A stretch of DNA of 64,000 nt. It comes from Embiotoca jacksoni (taxonomy: Eukaryota > Chordata > Actinopteri > Embiotocidae). Made by a program: the position numbers and the translations under genes. How positions within the stretch are numbered: the stretch's first letter is position 1; each line of letters begins with the position of its first letter. A model generated the notes under the pieces. The model was not told the DNA's origin. It was given only the letters and a program-made list of their open reading frames with translations, and did no database searches. Shown here piece after piece: positions 52,837-64,000 of this stretch. Location: contig JAKOON010000084.1 in NCBI GenBank assembly GCA_022577435.1, positions 186,001 through 250,000 of the forward strand. The letters are read 5' to 3'.

Positions 52837-52973
52837 TTTCTTTTTTTTCCTTTTCTTTTCTTTTCTTTTCTTTTCTCTTCTCTTCTCTTCTCTTCTCTTC
52901 TCTTCTCTTCTCTTCTCTTCTCTTCTCTTCTCTTCTCTTCTCTTCTCTTCTCTTCTTTTCTTTTCTTTTCTTT
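52837..52973. repeat. (TTTTC)n(TTCTC)n(TTTTC)n satellite
   Basis: Pure polypyrimidine of about 135 bp. TTTTC units flank a core of about 20 TTCTC units on both sides. Confidence 0.97.
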
Positions 52974-52999
52974 ACGTTGGCTTGCTTCAGTTACAACAA

Positions 53000-55077
53000 T
53001 CTGGTCATCACAGGACTGACTTGAGTTTTTGAACAGTTGTGTCAGGGAGAAAACATGTGTTCTCTGAATGTGTATGCGCTTGTCTGATAATATCGGTGTT
53101 TATCAATATCTTGTTTAAGATGAAAATATTATAGTTCTTGTGGCATAAAAGCACCGAAAATCTGTATGTGAATACACAACACCTATGCCCCCGTAGTCTA
53201 CTTATAGATGGGAAGCAGTTTAAATCAAAGGCCAGGCTGTGGTTGGTCCTTCTTCCATCCTCATAAACAGCCAAAACCTTTTTCTTTTCTTTCAGGAAGT
53301 GTCTGCTAGGAAAAACAAAGAACAACAAACATATTTAGAGCAGAGAGAAAGGCGGAGAGACGAGAGATGGAAAGAGGATGAGTTCTCCGCTGTGCTGGGA
53401 AGGCCGCCAAAATCCATTACCTAAGTGTTCTTTATCTTTTCCATATGCTTTTGTTGTCTAATCTATCTCTGCAAATCCTGGATTCAGAAAACAAACAAAT
53501 GGATCAGCCCCGCCGCTCGCTGCAACCAAACGCGTCGCTTCAAACGCTGCAGAAGTGCACTGCTGCTGCAGCGCTGCCCGGTGGCCGGGGGAGAAAGTGC
53601 AGGTAGAGATGGATGGGTGGATGGATGGATGGATCTGGTGGAATTCAAGGACAGAAAACAGAGTTGCTAACTCCACTCCCTGCTCCGTCAGAGCCTCTAC
53701 TTTGGCCGTCGCATTCTTGATCCTCTCAGCTTTTACCCCTCCTCTCTACCCCCCTCCACCCACTGCTCTCTTCTCTTAAGGAGGATTGGAGTTTATTCCA
53801 GACAATCCACCCCAGTTCAGGAAGTGGAACGAGAGGGACTCAGGGAAATGCAGGATCATGGACGGACTTCCGAGGGGGAAAATCGTATCACAATAGCGCT
53901 GTGACTCTTATCAGATTTAAGTGAAGGGGTTTGGGGTTTATAAAGCCAAGAGCTCGGGCTCAGTGATAAACTTTTAAATTGTTGGGAGGGGGTAGGCACT
54001 GGGTACGGGGGTGGGAGGAGATGCTGATTATTGAAATGGGGTTTGAGCTTTAAGGAAGAGAGAGCCTTACAGGCCTCTTAAGTTTCTCAAATGGACGGGA
54101 AACACAGAGCCGCATCATGCGCCACTGCTGCGGCAGCCTGATTAGCTCTTAGCTAACACTGAAACAAGCTGCACACTGGCAGATGCAGAATCTATACAAA
54201 CATCAGCAGAGGACACGTCCCTCTAAAGTTATGGAAGAGAAGACAGTCCCTCCAAGATTGTTATGAATTGGACCTTACCCTTTACAGAAATTGGTTGACA
54301 TTTTCTAAAATACTTGCTTTCTTGATGAGCGTCAGACTGGAGGTTAGATATTGTGATAACTTTTGTAGTACAGACAATCAACACTGTCACAAACTTTGGG
54401 GACCGTGCAGACATCTGCATGGACTTTGATGATCAAATGTATTTCATACTGGCTCTCGTGGCCACAAAGATGGAGAAGACATGAATTGGACTAAAGTTTA
54501 GTGAGCTATATACAATAGCATAACGACTAGCCCACCGTTGTCCAAAGTTAACAAACTCTGCCCACCAACCGCTCCCAGGCTCACTAATTAACATGTCCCA
54601 GAGTTCCTTTAAACTTTACAATCAATGCCCTAACATAAAAGTTTCTAATCTTATGCCTGAACCCAACCTTCTGTGCCAGCACTGATGGGATTCATGATTT
54701 CAGCACATTGCACAAGTGTCTCAGGTGTGAGATGTCAAAATAGCCTGAAGATACGCTTCTTCCTGTGTTTAATATCAGTTAACTGCAGACAAATGACTCG
54801 CTGGAACACAACTACACTGCCATGCACTTCTTTCACGCCTCGACCCTCCTCCAAACCCCCTATTACGCTGTAGGCTAAACTCGCTAGCGATCAGTCCCAG
54901 TCATTAAGCCCAGCAGCAGCATGCTGTGTGAACAAACATCCCTAATCACAGCCTCTTAAAGACTCCTAATGAGTCTCTGCTAATTAGGCCTCACTCTCCA
55001 AGTCAATGTTTTCTCTCTGTGCCCGATTTCTGTTAGCTCAGCCTCATTTGTCTGCTATAGATTAGTGGACATAGGGG

Positions 55078-55078
<1 letters not shown>
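53000..55078. other. intergenic, mixed
   Basis: No gene. A short ATGG-unit run is at 53611-53634. The blocks 54.09-54.18 and 54.89-55.07 kb are repeat-free with TAATTAGG/CTAATGAG words. Nothing else recognised. Confidence 0.45.

Positions 55079-55122
<44 letters not shown>
55079..55122. repeat. (GT)n microsatellite
   Basis: About 22 perfect units. Confidence 0.95.
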
Positions 55123-55124
<2 letters not shown>

Positions 55125-56034
55125 TACATTGGACCAGATCAGCCTATTGAAAATCATCAGTAGTTAAGGTGAGGGTTTTGGATGGAAAGTCATCAATGAT
55201 TAAACAGGACGTTTGGTCTTTTCAGAGGTCTATTATCCAGAGTTCATCTATAAAAAAAAATACACATTAAGTCACCTCACATATCCACCCGTTATTCTTT
55301 CGTTAAATTACTACTTACTTCTAAATGTTTTTACATTTTGGGATGAGGTGGTCGTCTTTAAAAAATATGGAAAAAGCTTGATTCAACTTTTCAGATAATA
55401 GAAGTTTAAAAAAACAAAACAGTAAAACATCTGCTCCTGACTATATTATCATGTGTACTGTAGCCTTGTGTGTGCCCCATAATGTAAAGTCAGTTCTAAG
55501 TAACCCTGGCTCTCTGTCACACTCTCCCTTCCTGCATGTTTCTCAGCTCTTTTAGATCCGTTTAGACGGGAGGAGCTGGAGGCTGTACCACACGTCGGTA
55601 AAAAGTGATCCAATGTCGACCGTACCAAATTGATTTCAATATTATGCTCTAATGAAGTATTTTCTTTCATTTGATTGGGAAATCCAGCACTTGCACAGAT
55701 TTTAAAGTGTCTTTTTTCCGCAATAATCTGTTTGTTGATTACCATTTTCCCCGCAAAGGATATATGTGGCAATTGCCGCAGTCCCGGTATATCTGACAAT
55801 CTTCACCAGAATATGTGTCATATGAGTATTTATGTCACTCTGTGATTCGTCTGGACATTTTCAGAAAGCTGAAGTAGGTCATAAGCCCCTCTCCCTCCAC
55901 AGAGAGAGGGCTCACAGCAGCGACAGACTCCAAAACCCCTGGATTCACATTCAGACTGAACGATACAAATCATGGCCAGGAGACACTGAGATAGAGACCT
56001 CATAATTTTTCAACCTATGCACCCTGAGTCTAGA

Positions 56035-56114
56035 TGCGTGGCTGCGTGGCTGCGTGGCTGCGTGTGCGTGTGCGTGTGCGTGTCCGTGTCCGTGTGCGTG
56101 TGCGTGTGTGTGTA
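56035..56114. repeat. GCGTGGCT / GCGTGT compound tandem repeat
   Basis: Three units of an 8-mer pass into about eight units of the related 6-mer GCGTGT (two with C for G), then GT. Confidence 0.92.
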
Positions 56115-56634
56115 CAAGAGGACACATCTCAGAGGATACGTTTCGAGATCACAGTGATTTGCTCTGGGCTGACACCGACTACACACTCTGTCTGTTTTAG
56201 TTTTTCTTTTTCCTGTCTCTCTGTCATCGTTTCAAATCTGTGTCTTAACTCTACACCAGTTAAATGTGTCCGTCACTGAAGAGGTGCACGAACCAGAAAC
56301 TTGTTGATAAGGTTGTAAAACGTCTTACGGAGGGGCAGAGTCACTTTTTCTCAGCATTCCTCCCAGTTATCCTAAGAAGACCGTTTTGTGAATTAACATG
56401 CAATGAATGCTCAGGATACATGGATTGTATGGCTGCACTTGTATCAGATTCTCAACGTTCACTTCTTCTTCTTTTTTTTTTTTTTTTTATCTCTGACAGA
56501 CTGGTAGCTCAAAGCATGTTAGCTGCATCCAGTTGCACTTTTTTATTAGCATCAGTAACCATGACTGTTGCCTGGTTTGAAATCTTAAGGAGGCAGTGCG
56601 GTGATTTATTATTGTATAATGTTGGGGTTGATGT

Positions 56635-56765
56635 GTCTGTGAAGATTCTCAATCGTCCAGGTCATGGTCATCTGAGACTTATCCAAAAGCAACTTGGACT
56701 TGAGGTTCTTGAAAACATTTAACCTCTCGTCTGAAAGGCTTCTTCAATTATAACCGAGTGGAGAG
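56635..56765 (+). repeat. dispersed fish repeat fragment
   Basis: GTGAAGATTCTCAATCGTCC, AGGTCATGGTCAT, GCAACTTGGACTTGAGGTTC and CTTGAAAACATTTAACCTCT, then AAAGGCTTCTTCAATTATAA, correspond word for word to a repeat I recall from many fish genomes. The class is not known to me. Confidence 0.65.
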
Positions 56766-56999
56766 GAGGTACATTGGGATTGATAGTATGAGAGATATTT
56801 AAGAAAAAGAGAAGAAGAGTGGTTTAAGTTGATGCAACAGAAGCTGCAAGATTCAGACTTTTAGTCCCAAGTATGAGTTTTGTTCAAGCTTTAAGAAGCT
56901 CCTCCAGAGCCACAGAAGACATTATACAGCTGATTTCACAGGCTGAATGTTACTCTCCATGATGATTTAACTGACCTTCATGTGTAAAATTGGTGAAGT

Positions 57000-59900
57000 G
57001 CCCCTTTAAAATGCAGAAATTAATGTTGAGTTTGGTGGATGATTAGTAGGCCACCATGCGTCCCAGGCCCAACCCAAATCCCTCCACCAGGTGAGTTGAG
57101 CTCTCATGACAACACATGCCCATCTGCACTGTGGTGAAGTCGGGGCAGCAGGCTATGACAGATCACAGATCAGCCTGTCGAGCAATAGCAGAGTTTTTCA
57201 CCTTCTGCAGCAGCAGATCAATGATAATTACCCGCCTGACATGAGTACAGCTATAACTTTACAGGATCAGGAACAGGGGGAGAGGGAGCTGAAGAAGGAA
57301 GGGAGAAAGGATGAAGGGCTCTCGGCCACACTTGGCTCCGAGCTGATCGATACGGTGTGAGATATGGCTGTATCCAGCCCCGAGGCCCGGCCTTATAGCA
57401 GCTCAACAAGCCATTACTGCCTTCTCTCACAGGGCAGCCTTGCTGCCTGGCAGGACAGAGCCACAGCCTGTGTGTGTGCGTGTAGACGTGTGTGTAAACC
57501 TGTGTGCGATTTTTCAAAGCTGCCAAAAGGAGCGCAGCTTGTTTTGACAGCCAACACATGATCAACCAACTAAAATGCTGTTACGACCAATCAGGTCCAA
57601 TAGAAGAGTTTTTACATTACAATTGTTTGAAGTTATAACTGTCAAAGTACTAATGAGTAAAAGCTGGTCATCCTCTCGCTTCTAACAAACCACAGAGGAA
57701 GCTGTTTTCATGTTTCCTTCAGCACCATGGACAGCGCTGACTGCTTCCTTTGTTTGGGAAAAAAAATAGCAGAGAAAGGGGTTTCTGTAAGGCTAATTAT
57801 AGAAATCAACCAAAATAACTGATAAAGTGATTAAATTACAGTTTTGGGAAAACATGCTTCATGTTTCTGTGTAAGTACTGACATGTAACAATCGGTATTT
57901 AGCCTAGTACAGCACTATTTCAACTACTATTTCAAAACCAACTCTTCATGTTAATTTTATATATAACTTGTTATTGGAAGATTAAAGGCATCGTTATGTT
58001 ACTCAATACGCAGGTAATGAGCGTAATATTTACTAGAAAGTCGTCCTACTGTAAAATTTGCTCCTGTGGTTGTTTGTGCTGTCTGCTCCCCCTATTCTGC
58101 AACACATTAGAACTTGATCATATACGGATGGATTTGAAAGGTCGTTATTTTTCAAGCTTCCTGGAAGTTGGCCAACCAAAAGAAAGTGGGCTTCAGGGGA
58201 GCGAGGGCCTTAAAGAGGTATGAGATACAGTTTATTTCAGAAATTGGATAAACTGAGGTCTGCATAAAAAGCTAGCACCAGATAAATAAGTATATTTTTT
58301 TTTAACTGAGACTATCATGGAAAGATACTCTATTAGACTCTACGAATATATAAAAAAAAAAAAAACTTGAAAAAAAAGCTTAATCAGACTCCTTTAATCA
58401 TCGTCAGAAATACTCTGAGGTGTTTTTTTTTTTTAAACTTTGGAAAAAAAAAAAAAAACTAGTTGTTTCCTGAGTTTCTGGTCTTGCTAAACTTAGCTCC
58501 TTGTTCTAATGAACAGACAGACACGAGACTGATATCAATCGATTCATCTTGCTCGCAGGGGGAAAGTGTTTAGAACAGCAAATATAAAAACTTGAATAAC
58601 TAAGTAGCAAAAAGCTAATAAAGCTAGCAACATTTAAATAGTAAATACTCACCTGAACTGTCACAAAATTTTCTGCCATGCAATAAAATTAAAGTGGCAT
58701 CATAGAGCATTCTGACGTTTTCATCCCACTTACCTGCCGGTACACACCAGCAGCAAGTTTATCATCATAGAAAAGAGTCTACATGGTGTCACATCATAAC
58801 AAATTAGGCGGACAGGGCAACAGGGCAGCAGATTGGTACATTCATCACAGGAGAAATAGATCATGTCACTGCTGTCTGTTTTGTGGAGGCCTATCTGCTG
58901 CTCCTGTGGGCCTATAGACGCGCACTACATCAAACCCAACTGTAGGAAATGAGGCCTTCATGACAAGTAATAGGTTTTACTGAGTGGATGATGAGCATGT
59001 TTGAAGTATCAGGACAGTGTCAGTGTGGCACACTTTGTACTTTCTCACAGAGCACATGAACTTCTTCCTGTTTGTGACCGATTGTTGACGTTAGCAGAGA
59101 AAATGATTAGTCTTTATTTAGTCTTTTATCTGTGGCTTTGACACGAGGCCAAAAAGTTTGAGGGTGCAACAGTTATCCATATAGGTAGTTCCCCATTTTA
59201 ATATGACTTTCCTGTCTTTTAAAATGTGTGTTTTCTGTTTGTGTAGGCATCTTCGCAAAGCAAAACCTCAAATCAACATTCAAACAATCAAAGTCCATCA
59301 CGCGTTTGTCTCAATGTCCCTATATCCGTTCGTAAAACACGACTGATAAATTCCCTTTTTGTAACCTCTGCAGGGTTCAGTGGCCACGTTCAATGACTGT
59401 GAGAGAGAAAGAGACAGGGAGAGGAAGAGCGACAGGCAATCATTTCTCTGTGCGAGCGGCAGAGCGGGTAGGCGAGCAGATGAAAGCCCATTTTCCTCTG
59501 ATTAAGTCCTCTGAAAATATTCCATTTGTCAGTGCCACTGCAGCTGAGACAGGCCCCAGCCTGCACAGCCAGCCGACTGTATCTGTTGACTATGTAGCTG
59601 CCGCGATTTACATCGCTCACTGACAACATCATCATTTCCTCCTCTAATGTCCTCCTTCACTTCCGTCTATACCTCCCTCCCATCCCTCTATCCCTCCCCT
59701 TGTCCCGCCACCTTGGCCACTGCTTTCCCTCCTTCATTCCCCCTCTCTCATCCCATCCGCAGTGCTCAGCGCCTGCCGCCCCCTCTGCCCCCTTAACAGC
59801 CTATTTTTGTTTGATCTGCCCTCATTGCAAGGTTGACTGCTACCAAAGAGGGGAGAGCAAAGAGGGACCTGGCTCTGTCTCCGTCATAGTCATTTTCAAT

Positions 59901-61000
59901 GTCATAAATTTCAATTTCCAATCTTTCTGCTCTTTTTTTCTCCGCTGTTCTTCTCCCCTCCCTCCACTCCACTCATGGTGTACCCATCATGGGAATTTGT
60001 CAATTCTGTTTCTCTCTGTCTTTCTTCCTCATTCATTCTGACTCCCTCTCTCCAAACACCTATTGGCTATTATCCTGTCTCATGTCTTCCCCAGACTTCT
60101 GCCACACAGAATGCAATTTTCTCCCGGCCGCATCTGTGATGAGATCCAAATGAAAGATCATTAATATTTTGTTCAAAAATAAATGGAGTTGTGTCTCCTA
60201 TTTTAAATATTCCCATTTCCCCTCCCCGCGCTTTGTCTGCCATTGAGATGCTCTTCCTCAACTCGAACACATCAGGGCGATGCAGATGATCACATTTTCT
60301 TTTTCTATCGCTGCACTCCCCCTTCCCCCAGCTGATGATTGTATATGTGAGCATGTCTATGTGTTGCTCTGGAAAAGCTCTGGAAAACCCGACAGGCATA
60401 AAAAAAAAAAGGTATTTGGTCTTTGTCTCTAAGAAGGTCTTTAACTTGGAGACACTGACAGCCGCAAATGAAGCAGCTGGGAGTGTTGTTGTGGGAGAAT
60501 AGATGGAGTGGCACCATTAGCAGAGACTGGGCCAAGTCTGTCTGACAGACTGCAGTTTAAAGAGGAAGAGTGGACAGAGTAACTCCTCAAGTTTATTTAT
60601 TTAAGGTACTTTTTCAGTTATGAGAGTTAAATGAAATAGAAAATAATTAACTTTGTCCTTCATATGATGATCTAAGGAAGAGGTTAATCAATAGAGCTTT
60701 AAAGATTCTGACAACTTTTTTCAGAATTTCAGGTCAGTGCATGCACGCAATGTGGATCTGAGAAGACTCGCTGTGTTTTGGGCACGGCAAACAGGGATCC
60801 GAACAAATAAATGACAAAACAGGGAATCGAGAGCCGACAGCGATACAAGAAGCTTTGTAAAGGTAAAATGTGCGTGGCAAAAACAGAATCTTCAGCCTGA
60901 AATTTCACAGATTCAAAATGAAAAAATATCATAATTTCAAAAGTTAAAAATAGTGTGCCAACATAAGACAGGGGATGTCTTTTTGGTAACTAAAAGATAT
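57000..61000. other. intergenic, nothing coding
   Basis: The region 57.05-57.44 kb is mixed and repeat-free. 58.30-58.46 kb is A/T-run rich. 59.35-60.30 kb is C/T-rich with a repeat-free part at 60.06-60.30 kb. Open frames on both strands show no domain. Confidence 0.45.
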
Positions 61001-61034
61001 GCAGATTCATTGCTGAGGTTTTATTGCACGTATT

Positions 61035-61205
61035 AATGTGTTAGCATGCTTACATTAGCACTAACACAAAGTACAAAGACACAAAGTCGATGTTTGGATT
61101 CATCATCTAGGATCAGAAATGTCTGTGTAAAAGTACTATGACAATCCATCCTGCAAATGATGAAATATTTCAGTTTGGGCCAAAATGTTGGACCAACCAA
61201 CTGAG
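61035..61205 (+). repeat. dispersed fish repeat fragment (family B)
   Basis: GTGTTAGCATGCTTACATTA, GCACTAACACAAAGTACA, ATGACAATCCATCC and GAAATATTTCAGTTTGGGCC, then GTTGGACCAACCAAC, follow the order of a widespread fish repeat. Other pieces lie at 4.1-4.25 and 33.37 kb. Confidence 0.65.
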
Positions 61206-62085
61206 CAGCATCAAACTCCAGACTCTGCTGCTATCTTGGCTGAAATGTTTTGTGTAGTTGATCCTGCTGCGATTATGTTTTTGTGAAAATAGTATTTCAT
61301 TTTCTTTTCTTTGGTTTAAGAACTTGTGCAGTGTGTTTTTAGTTGGGATTTGTGTCTTGGATCATTATTTTCAGCTGTAATTCTTTATTTTTAGGTGATA
61401 TATAAGTCACATTATGGCTGCTTTCTCCTGTGTATAACAAATGCTAATCATTAGAGATTTTTTTTTATCTACTTCCGTTTATCATTTTGTAAGGACAAAA
61501 AAAAAATCAATACATGTTCTTATCACAGCATAGCGTTGTTGTTAACAGGTGCAAAGATATTTGAGGTGTCTTTTATTAATGTTATGACAGCTAACAGCTA
61601 CTTCTGTATGGGATTCACAACCTGTATAACTATTAATTACTGTCTACACAGTACAACACATTTGTAAACATTTATAACACTCTCTTCTGCACTATATTTG
61701 ATTTTGGTGGACTCTGACACTAAACTTTTGTTTGCTAACAAAAGTTATTATTTGGATTATTAAATTAACACAACGTTCAGCAGGAGTTTCCCGTATACAG
61801 CGGACAGGAAGGACTGCTGACGGCAAGCGGAAGATTTCCTTTTCTGAATAACTGTCGCTGCTATATGATTGTGTGACTTCTGCTTCAAATGGCAGTAAAC
61901 CAGAGTTTAATGGGGCTTTTAAAGACAAAGTGCAAATTAATGAGCAAAGAATACAACTGATTTAAAAGACAGAGGTGCTTTTCAATGGGAATGTGCAGCA
62001 GAGAAAAAAAAAAAGAACCAATAAAGTTGTGAAATGTAATTTGGAAATCAATCAGCGTTCATTAGCCCACAGGGCCTTTTCCTGC

Positions 62086-62088
<3 letters not shown>

Positions 62089-62123
<35 letters not shown>
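62089..62123. repeat. (TC)n microsatellite
   Basis: About 17 TC units. The flank at 62.27-62.31 kb has a C13 run and CCCT units. Confidence 0.95.
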
Positions 62124-62126
<3 letters not shown>

Positions 62127-62323
62127 CCCATCTCTCCGTCTTTCTCTCGCTTAATGGCCCTTCTCTCATCGAGGCTTCATGGGTAGCCCGCTCACTGCTC
62201 ACCCAAGCGTCGCCCATTTGCCTGCTGTCTCGCCAGCTCGCTCTCTAACCAAACTTTACCTCCTACCTGTCAACCCCCCCCCCCCCATTCCCTCCCTCCC
62301 TGCCTCGCTCCCTCCCTCTGCTC

Positions 62324-62350
62324 ATTAGCATCACATTAGCATCACATTTA
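62324..62350. repeat. tandem ATTAGCATCAC motif, two units
   Basis: An 11-bp unit occurs twice directly and a third time partially (ATTTACATGAC). Confidence 0.7.
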
Positions 62351-62419
62351 CATGACTTCAATCAGGATTCGATTCGCTCTGCCCTGTTTCTGACATATTT
62401 TTTTGTTGTTTTGTTTTTC

Positions 62420-63200
62420 TACTCATTCCTCAGCTCTCAGTAGAAAGAGTTCCCGTGTTGTGGCTTGTCTTCCTGAACTTGTTGTCTTTTAGTTTTGGAG
62501 ATTTGTGGATAAATTTAGAGGGAAGGTCACTTTTTCTTCTGGTATTCTTTCAATGCGATGGTGAAGATTCATACCAGTGTTTTTGCGTGTTTACGCTTCA
62601 CTTTATTATTGAAAAGGCTTCTGAAATGTCTCAAGAGTTTTTAGAGTTCTGACACCAGATCAGTTTATCTGTTTCACATGACACGTCTTTTATCATCAGT
62701 ATTTATTTGCTGGAAAGTGATGAAACTCTCCGCGTGTAAAATATCCTGAGAAGGACGAACCGTCCGTACTGTACTGTATTATGACAATGTCAGTAACCTC
62801 ACTTTTCATGCCAGTGAAGCTTGAATGGAGTCAAATTCATTTCAGTCTCGTGGCTGGAAAGAAACAGTAATTAGCCAGTTGAGCAGAGCGGGGCGAGGTC
62901 ACGCTCAGGCAATTAAGAAAGTGACAGCCCATCCAGCACAGTGACAGGCCGAGGCCTCTCTCACGGACGCACACATGCATTGACAGAAATACAAATGTAT
63001 GCACACTACAGTGCCAGGATCCATGCGTATGCCCGCTTTTATAAAAGTCATCCACAAGCAGCCTAATTATCATAAAAGCACTGGATCTCTGTCATCATCT
63101 CTCATCTCTGCCTCAGCCGGAAGAGGAAAGTGGAGCACAAGTGGACGCAAATCAACCACTGATATTTTGAACCACTGAGAACGCAATTATTGCCAGTAGT
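62420..63200. other. intergenic, mixed
   Basis: No gene. 62.86-63.11 kb is repeat-free and may be non-coding functional sequence; nothing recognised. Confidence 0.4.
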
Positions 63201-63208
63201 GTGGATGA

Positions 63209-63256
63209 TTTTATTATTTTAATTTATTTTAATTTATTATTTTATTTTAATTTAAC
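63209..63256. repeat. TTTTATTTTAAT AT-rich tandem repeat
   Basis: About four units of TATTTTAATT-like sequence next to the LINE remnant. Confidence 0.8.
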
Positions 63257-63261
63257 AAACT

Positions 63262-63565
63262 GGTTAAGAAGGTCGGCTGCAAACTGGACAGTCTGGAAAA
63301 GGTGGTAGAGAGGAGGACGCTGACAAACCCTTATCCATATTGGATAATCCTGACCACCCTCTCCTCCACCTGCTGCAGGGACAGTGGAGCACTTCCTCCA
63401 CCAGACTCCTCCAGCTCCGCTGTCACAAGGACAGATACAGGAGATCATTCCTGCCCGCTGCGATCAGACTTTACAATAGTTCACCTCTGGCCAAATCTGT
63501 TCTCTATTATTAACACCATTGCACTGTTATTTGTTTAATTCGTTGCACTGTTGTTGTTTAATTTA
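63262..63565 (+). mobile_element. 5'-truncated LINE tail, second copy
   Basis: It shows the same protein region as the 35.3 kb copy, in broken frames: a VERRTL word, ILDNPDHPLLHLL, then RCHKDRYRRSFLPAAIRLYN and a stop after SPLAKSVLY. This copy keeps the SFLPAA segment that the other lacks. It is a dead copy with an AT-rich 3' flank leading into a TATC tract. Confidence 0.78.
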
Positions 63566-63672
63566 ATATTATCCTATTTTATTTGTATATATTGTGCATT
63601 TTCTACCTTTGTTATATTTTATATTTGTACTACCTCTATTTTTATTCTGTCATTTGCATTGCTTTTACCCTG

Positions 63673-63778
<106 letters not shown>

Positions 63779-64000
63779 ATTAATTTAACTTTAACTTGAA
63801 GAAACAATTCAACACTTTTAAATCTGTACAGAGAGTAGCAGTAGATCTTAGTCATCTCTGGAGGTTTGGATGGTGGCTCACAGGAACAGGTCATTAGCTA
63901 ATATTAATGTTACATGCATGTACCTGTATATTTCCTGTTAAGACAGGTCAAAATATCTGTCGTGAAAAAAGGCTACAGACTTTATCTGTATCCATATTAC

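Noticed and set aside
57106..57360. 84-residue open frame
   Set aside because: No recognisable family and no splice context; it may be a non-coding element.

Overview
The window is nuclear DNA of a ray-finned (teleost) fish. The evidence is spliced vertebrate genes with GT/AG introns, very dense (CA)n/(GT)n microsatellites, tRNA-headed SINEs, truncated fish-type LINE tails and fragments of several interspersed repeats that I recognise as common in percomorph-like fishes. All four genes were assembled by eye from exon translations and splice sites, and the reading frame holds across every junction.

Layout. At 808-5920 (+) lie the last eight coding exons of the DNA helicase gene pif1; its earlier exons are left of the window. 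At 7473-9007 (-) is uqcrh, the acidic hinge subunit of mitochondrial complex III, in four exons and convergent with pif1. Starting only 268 bp from the uqcrh ATG and pointing away is nsun4 (+, 9276-11987), a mitochondrial rRNA methyltransferase in eight exons. The two genes appear to share a short bidirectional promoter with ETS and CCAAT motifs. After about 8 kb of spacer comes dmbx1 (-, coding exons 20028-22260), a K50 paired-type homeobox gene of the midbrain/diencephalon. Its promoter and an untranslated first exon are predicted near 25.77-26.1 kb.

From 26.1 kb to the end (about 38 kb) I find no protein-coding gene. This is a gene desert on the 5' side of a developmental regulator. It contains low-repeat blocks rich in homeodomain-type AT motifs, which could be conserved enhancers, mixed with microsatellites (two perfect dinucleotide tracts of about 120 bp each, a TTCTC pentanucleotide tract and a TATC tract) and remnants of transposable elements, including two 5'-truncated LINE tails at 35.3-35.8 kb and 63.26-63.56 kb.

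How the genes relate: uqcrh and nsun4 both act in mitochondria (respiratory chain and mitoribosome assembly), so a shared promoter makes sense. pif1 acts in nuclear and mitochondrial DNA maintenance. dmbx1 is unrelated in function but follows the uqcrh-nsun4-dmbx1 linkage I recall from human 1p33. I found no sign of a novel multi-gene system. The most useful leads are regulatory and structural: the shared promoter, the predicted dmbx1 promoter, a TAATCC cluster upstream of it, two exon-like segments without a known gene, SINEs with swapped tails and a foldback repeat family.
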